Shown: positions 60,632-64,000 of the stretch, piece by piece
Layout of the letters: every line of letters starts with the position of its first letter
Numbering within the stretch: the first letter of the stretch is position 1
NCBI RefSeq assembly: GCF_014268805.2
Contig: NZ_JABWRF020000003.1
Coordinates: forward strand, 396,001 to 460,000
Source: Pseudomonas farsensis
Lineage (GTDB): Bacteria > Pseudomonadota > Gammaproteobacteria > Pseudomonadales > Pseudomonadaceae
Reading direction: 5' to 3'
DNA length: 64,000 bases
Position numbers and translations under genes: made by a program
The notes under the pieces: model-generated
Told to the model about the DNA's origin: nothing
Seen by the model: only the letters and a program-made list of their open reading frames with translations
Databases searched by the model: none

Positions 60632-61492
60632 ATGCGTTCAGCCGTACGGGTGCTGGTCACCTTGTCTGTCGTGGTGCTGGCCGTGTTCGCCGGTTATCAA
60701 CTGTGGCAGTACTACATGCTCACGCCCTGGACGCGGGATGCGCGGGTGCGCGCCGATGTGGTGGTGATCGCCCCTGACGTGTCGGGCTGGGTGAGCCGGT
60801 TGAGCGTGCATGACAACCAGCAGGTGAAGGCCGGTGATCTGCTGCTGACCATCGACCGTGAGCGATTCCAGGCGGCCTTCGACCAGGCCAGCGCGGTGGT
60901 CGAGACCCGCATCCAGCAGTTGCGCCTGCGTGAGCGCGAAGCTGCTCGGCGTACGGCACTGGGCCCGGAAGCGATCAGTGCCGAGCTGCGTGAGAACGCG
61001 CAGATCAACGCCGCCGTGGCGCGGGGTGAATTGCATGAGGCCGAGGCGCAGTTGAAGGTGGCCAAAATCAACCTGGCCCGCAGTGAAGTGCGCGCGCCGC
61101 GCGGCGGGCATATCACCAATCTGCGCCTTGCCGAGGGCAACTACGTCAACAGCGGGCAAGCGGTGATGGCGCTGGTGGACGACGCCACCTTTTATATACA
61201 AGCGTATTTCGAGGAAACCAAATTGCCGCGCATCCGCGTGGGAGATCCGGTCAAGGTGTGGCTGATGGGGGCTGGCGAGTCGATGCCGGGCCAGGTCGAA
61301 AGCATCAGCCGTGGCATCACCGACCGCAACTCGACGCCCGATGGGCAGTTGCTGCCGGAAGTCGAGCCGACCTTCAACTGGGTACGCCTGGCGCAGCGGA
61401 TTCCGGTGCGCATTCGCCTGGAACGTATCCCTGAAGGTATCAACCTCAGCGCCGGTATGACTGCCAGTGTGCAGGTGCATGAACAACCGTGA
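60632..61492 (+). CDS. HlyD-family periplasmic adaptor, AaeA-like
   Basis: A 286-residue membrane fusion protein: N-terminal membrane anchor (VRVLVTLSVVVLAVFAGYQLW), biotinyl-lipoyl-like motif (WVSRLSVHDNQQVKAGDLLLTID), coiled-coil hairpin (residues 85-150), then VRAPRGGHITNLRLAEGNYV. It bridges the FUSC protein and an outer membrane channel. AGGAG precedes the ATG, 11 bp after the DUF1656 stop. Confidence 0.92.
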   Translation: MRSAVRVLVTLSVVVLAVFAGYQLWQYYMLTPWTRDARVRADVVVIAPDVSGWVSRLSVHDNQQVKAGDLLLTIDRERFQAAFDQASAVVETRIQQLRLREREAARRTALGPEAISAELRENAQINAAVARGELHEAEAQLKVAKINLARSEVRAPRGGHITNLRLAEGNYVNSGQAVMALVDDATFYIQAYFEETKLPRIRVGDPVKVWLMGAGESMPGQVESISRGITDRNSTPDGQLLPEVEPTFNWVRLAQRIPVRIRLERIPEGINLSAGMTASVQVHEQP

Positions 61493-61609
61493 AAAACCTT
61501 GGCGGCCGGCCGGTCAGATCGGGTAGGCTGAGCGCCTCGCGTTGCCCGTCAGAGGTAACCGTTTCCTGCCCAGCGTGCGTCACTTCCGAATTTTCTGTGA
61601 GGTAACGTC

Positions 61610-61945
61610 ATGGCCATCTCTTCCCAGGACATCTGCAATGCCGCCGACCAACTCAAGGGTTTTGTCGGCTACCACGGCAAGCGCGCCACCCATATCGTGC
61701 GGTTTTCCGAAGACTCGTTCGGCATGGACGTGGCGGATGAGAGCATTACCCCGTGCAGCGAATTCGTCTGGCGCCCCGAGGGCGAGCGGCGCATGGCGCT
61801 GTGCCGGGAGCGGCTTGCGTTGTTGTTTGGCCAGCATGTGGATGATCGGCTCAATATCGGCGAGCCGCTGCGCCTTTACCTGAAACGCACCGACCTGCCA
61901 GAGATTATTGCCGAGCGTAGCGTCAGTCTGGGTAAGCCAGCCTGA
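61610..61945 (+). CDS. Hypothetical cytoplasmic protein, 111 aa
   Basis: A 111-residue protein without signal or membrane segments. Contains RFSEDSFGMDVADESITPCSEFVW. No recognised domain. Its end overlaps the end of the convergent diguanylate cyclase gene by 23 bp. A GAGGTAACGTC ribosome binding site precedes the ATG. Confidence 0.7.
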   Translation: MAISSQDICNAADQLKGFVGYHGKRATHIVRFSEDSFGMDVADESITPCSEFVWRPEGERRMALCRERLALLFGQHVDDRLNIGEPLRLYLKRTDLPEIIAERSVSLGKPA

Positions 61946-62999
61946 GCGCGGCGGCCTCGGCGTGGGCCAGGCTGACCTGATCCCGGCCTTGGTGCTTGGC
62001 GGCGTACAGGGCTTGGTCGGCTTCGAGCAACCAATGCTCGGGGGTGGGCAGGTGCGTGCTGAAGGCAGCAAGGCCGATGCTCAGGCTGATACGCAGCTCG
62101 GGCAGGTGCGGGTTGCGGTACGCGGCGACACGCTCGCGCAGGCGTTCCATGGCCAGGTAGGCCTGGGCCTCATCGGTATTGGGGAAAATCACGCAGAATT
62201 CATCGCCCCCGTAGCGCCCGGCCTTGTCGTTCTGGCGCAGATTGCGCCGGAGTTCCTGGCTGAGCTGTAGCAGCGCGCAGTCACCGACGCCATGCCCATA
62301 GGTGTCGTTGATGGCCTTGAAGTGATCGATGTCGATCAGCGCTATCACTGCGGGGGCTTTCTGTTGCTGGCAAATACGGAATTTTTTCTCCAGCAGGTCT
62401 TTCCACGAGCCATGGTTGAGCAGCCCGGTAAGGCTGTCGGTGCGGCTGAGCGCGCCGAGGCGACGCTTGTGTTCGGCCAGTTGTATCGCCAGTTGGTAGC
62501 AGACCCAGCCCAATGCCAAGGGGTACAGCGTGAGCATTGGCAGGCTGGCATACACCTGCAATGACGTGGTGTGCAGCTCCAGGCCGGGGCCAAGCAGCGC
62601 CATGGACAGCAGTACACCGGCCACCTGGGCAAGCAGGCCGCGCACCACCATCGGCCTGCCGCCCGCGGCGACGTTGTTCATGGTAACCATCGACAGGATG
62701 GTCAGGCTGGGCAGCGGGTTGAAATGCATGGTCGCCGCCCAGAACCCGGCTGCCACCGAATCAAGCTGCAGGTTGCGCAGTTCGGCTTGGTAGGGCATTG
62801 CCGACCTGCGTGCCCAGAAATACGCAATGTGCGGCCAGGCCAAGCCGTTGACGAGCATCAGCAGCCATACCCACTGCGGGGGATGCAGGGGCGCAACCGC
62901 AGCGGCGGCGGCGATCAGGCCGATCCCTTTGCCGATGATTCGGGGCCGGTAGATACGCCGGACAAACGAATGCCCTTTGCCGCTTTTATTGTCCGTCAT
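61923..62999 (-). CDS. MASE2-GGDEF diguanylate cyclase
   Basis: A 358-residue membrane enzyme producing cyclic-di-GMP. The N-terminal MASE2-like sensor has about five membrane segments (residues 20-170; starts RRIYRPRIIGKGIG). The GGDEF domain has LTGLLNHGSW, IDIDHFKAINDTYGH and RYGGDEFCVIFPNT. The motif is intact. Similar to AdrA/DgcC in architecture. Confidence 0.92.
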   Translation of the reverse strand: MTDNKSGKGHSFVRRIYRPRIIGKGIGLIAAAAAVAPLHPPQWVWLLMLVNGLAWPHIAYFWARRSAMPYQAELRNLQLDSVAAGFWAATMHFNPLPSLTILSMVTMNNVAAGGRPMVVRGLLAQVAGVLLSMALLGPGLELHTTSLQVYASLPMLTLYPLALGWVCYQLAIQLAEHKRRLGALSRTDSLTGLLNHGSWKDLLEKKFRICQQQKAPAVIALIDIDHFKAINDTYGHGVGDCALLQLSQELRRNLRQNDKAGRYGGDEFCVIFPNTDEAQAYLAMERLRERVAAYRNPHLPELRISLSIGLAAFSTHLPTPEHWLLEADQALYAAKHQGRDQVSLAHAEAAALRLAYPD

Positions 63000-63096
63000 G
63001 GTGATGTGTTCTTACGTGAGGCGGCATTTATCGCATGGGTTGCGTGAATATTGTCGAGCATTCACGCCCTTGCGAAAACTGGCCTTGCAAGCCAAA

Positions 63097-64000
63097 TCAC
63101 GGTTTATCGGGCACCTGGGCTGCATCAGGCGGGTTTTTCTGTTCGCGCTGGCGCTCTTGCAGCAGTTTGGATGGTGGCTTGCCGCTGTCGCTGCGCACCT
63201 GCGCGTGGCTGATCAGGGCAAAGATGAAGCTGCCACCAATGATGTTGCCGGCCAGGGTGGGCAGGGCAAAGTCCATAAGGAATGCGCCCCAGGTTTCGTC
63301 ACCGGCCCACACTAGGTAAGACACCTCCAGCGAGCCCACTACTATATGCGTGAAGTCGCCGAGGGCCATCAGGTAGGTGATGACCAGGATGATCCAGATC
63401 TTGGCGTGCTCCATGGAGGGGATCATCCACACCATGGTTGCGATCATCCAGCCTGAGACGACCCCTTTGGCGAACATCTGGCTGATGTCGTTTTCCATGA
63501 CCTTGCGGCCTACCTCGAGGAAGGCAACGTCGGTCTTGCTGTCGAATATCGGCAGCTCCAGCATCACCCATGCCACCAGCAGGGTGCCGGCCAGGTTGCC
63601 AAGCAGCACGATACCCCACAGCCGCAACAGTCGGCCGAGGTTGGCCAGGGTCGGCGTGGTCATGACCGGCAGCACTGCGGTCAGGGTGTTTTCGGTGAAC
63701 AACTGCTGGCGGGCCAGGATCACCCCAAGAAAACCCGCGCTGTAACCCAGGCTTGCAATCACCTGGGCCCCGTCGCCTTGGGGCAGGCGCGCATAGAACA
63801 AACCCATTGCCATTAATGACAGGCCCATGGTCAGGCCGGCGGCGAGCGCTGACCACCATAATGCTGCCAGCGTGCGTTCGAGTTCCTGGTCGCCCTGCAG
63901 GCGAATGATCTCGTGCAGCACGGCTGCCCGCGGGGGTTGGTTGTGGTTGACTTCCTGCTGTTCGTCCGGCGACAGCCCTGGGGTCTTGTCGCTGTGCGTA
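63097..64000 (-). CDS. Formate/nitrite transporter family protein, YfdC-like (partial)
   Basis: The gene runs off the right edge, so its start is missing. The visible protein has six membrane segments of the FNT fold and the FNT boxes ARQQLFTENT and LGDFTHIVVGS, ending in a Lys/Gln-rich tail. It is strongly like E. coli YfdC, whose N-terminal charged region is also present here (THSDKTPGLSPDEQQEV). Substrate unknown. Confidence 0.88.
   Translation of the reverse strand, partial: THSDKTPGLSPDEQQEVNHNQPPRAAVLHEIIRLQGDQELERTLAALWWSALAAGLTMGLSLMAMGLFYARLPQGDGAQVIASLGYSAGFLGVILARQQLFTENTLTAVLPVMTTPTLANLGRLLRLWGIVLLGNLAGTLLVAWVMLELPIFDSKTDVAFLEVGRKVMENDISQMFAKGVVSGWMIATMVWMIPSMEHAKIWIILVITYLMALGDFTHIVVGSLEVSYLVWAGDETWGAFLMDFALPTLAGNIIGGSFIFALISHAQVRSDSGKPPSKLLQERQREQKNPPDAAQVPDKP

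Overview
This 64 kb window is a high-GC gammaproteobacterial chromosome segment, almost certainly from a Pseudomonas of the P. putida group. The evidence is gene order: motY-argG, nth with a 58-residue PA3496-type gene, a QuiP-type acylase next to YchJ and OmpA genes, dinG-esterase-OmpA-pdxH-slyB, the braCDEFG branched-chain amino acid operon, and nbdA-rapA with a PhrS-like small RNA. All of these blocks have counterparts in P. aeruginosa, but here they are rearranged. These links and all family names come from recalled knowledge and motif reading; no search was run.

Layout. 1-9.8 kb holds housekeeping genes: motY, argG, a BvgA-like response regulator, nth, metG, mrp/apbC, a cold shock gene and dcd. 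9.8-16.8 kb is the ligase-associated DNA repair operon on the minus strand (exonuclease, ATP-dependent ligase, a zinc carboxypeptidase/AstE-like gene, DEXH helicase, PdeM phosphoesterase). 16.9-20.2 kb has a QuiP-type acylase and two SEC-C zinc proteins. 20.24-26.63 kb is an integrated mobile element (below). 26.6-41.5 kb is core genome: a DUF6231 gene, two tandem OmpA/TSP3 lipoproteins, a collagen-like protein, dinG, a secreted glycosidase, an esterase, an OmpA lipoprotein with a histone-like tail, pdxH, slyB and a flavoprotein. 42-47 kb is braCDEFG. 47.4-57.4 kb has a DUF2288 gene, a tubulin-superfamily protein, a 3-hydroxyisobutyrate dehydrogenase-type gene, an MHYT-GGDEF-EAL protein (NbdA type) and rapA. 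58.0-64.0 kb has a PhrS-like sRNA with two Anr/FNR-type boxes, an AaeBXA-type efflux set, a MASE2-GGDEF diguanylate cyclase and a truncated formate/nitrite transporter gene at the window edge.

The most interesting region is the roughly 6.37 kb element at 20,244-26,630. It is integrated into the 3' end of the DUF6231 gene and flanked by a 16 bp exact (41 bp imperfect) direct repeat that rebuilds the last codons of the gene. It has a tyrosine recombinase, a TIR-domain protein with an intact WxxxE motif, and a run of small same-strand genes with strong ribosome binding sites: two unknowns, a possible capsid-like protein ending in a -1 frame extension, a KilA-N-like protein and a 26-residue membrane peptide. 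Upstream of that run lies a close match to the promoter consensus of the T7-like P. putida phage gh-1, followed by an AT-rich segment that recalls the T7 primary origin. Matching sets of GGTGACA repeats at about 12 bp spacing lie inside both ends. I read it as a candidate minimal satellite of a T7-like phage carrying an anti-phage TIR effector. A deletion remnant of a T7-like prophage is the main alternative.
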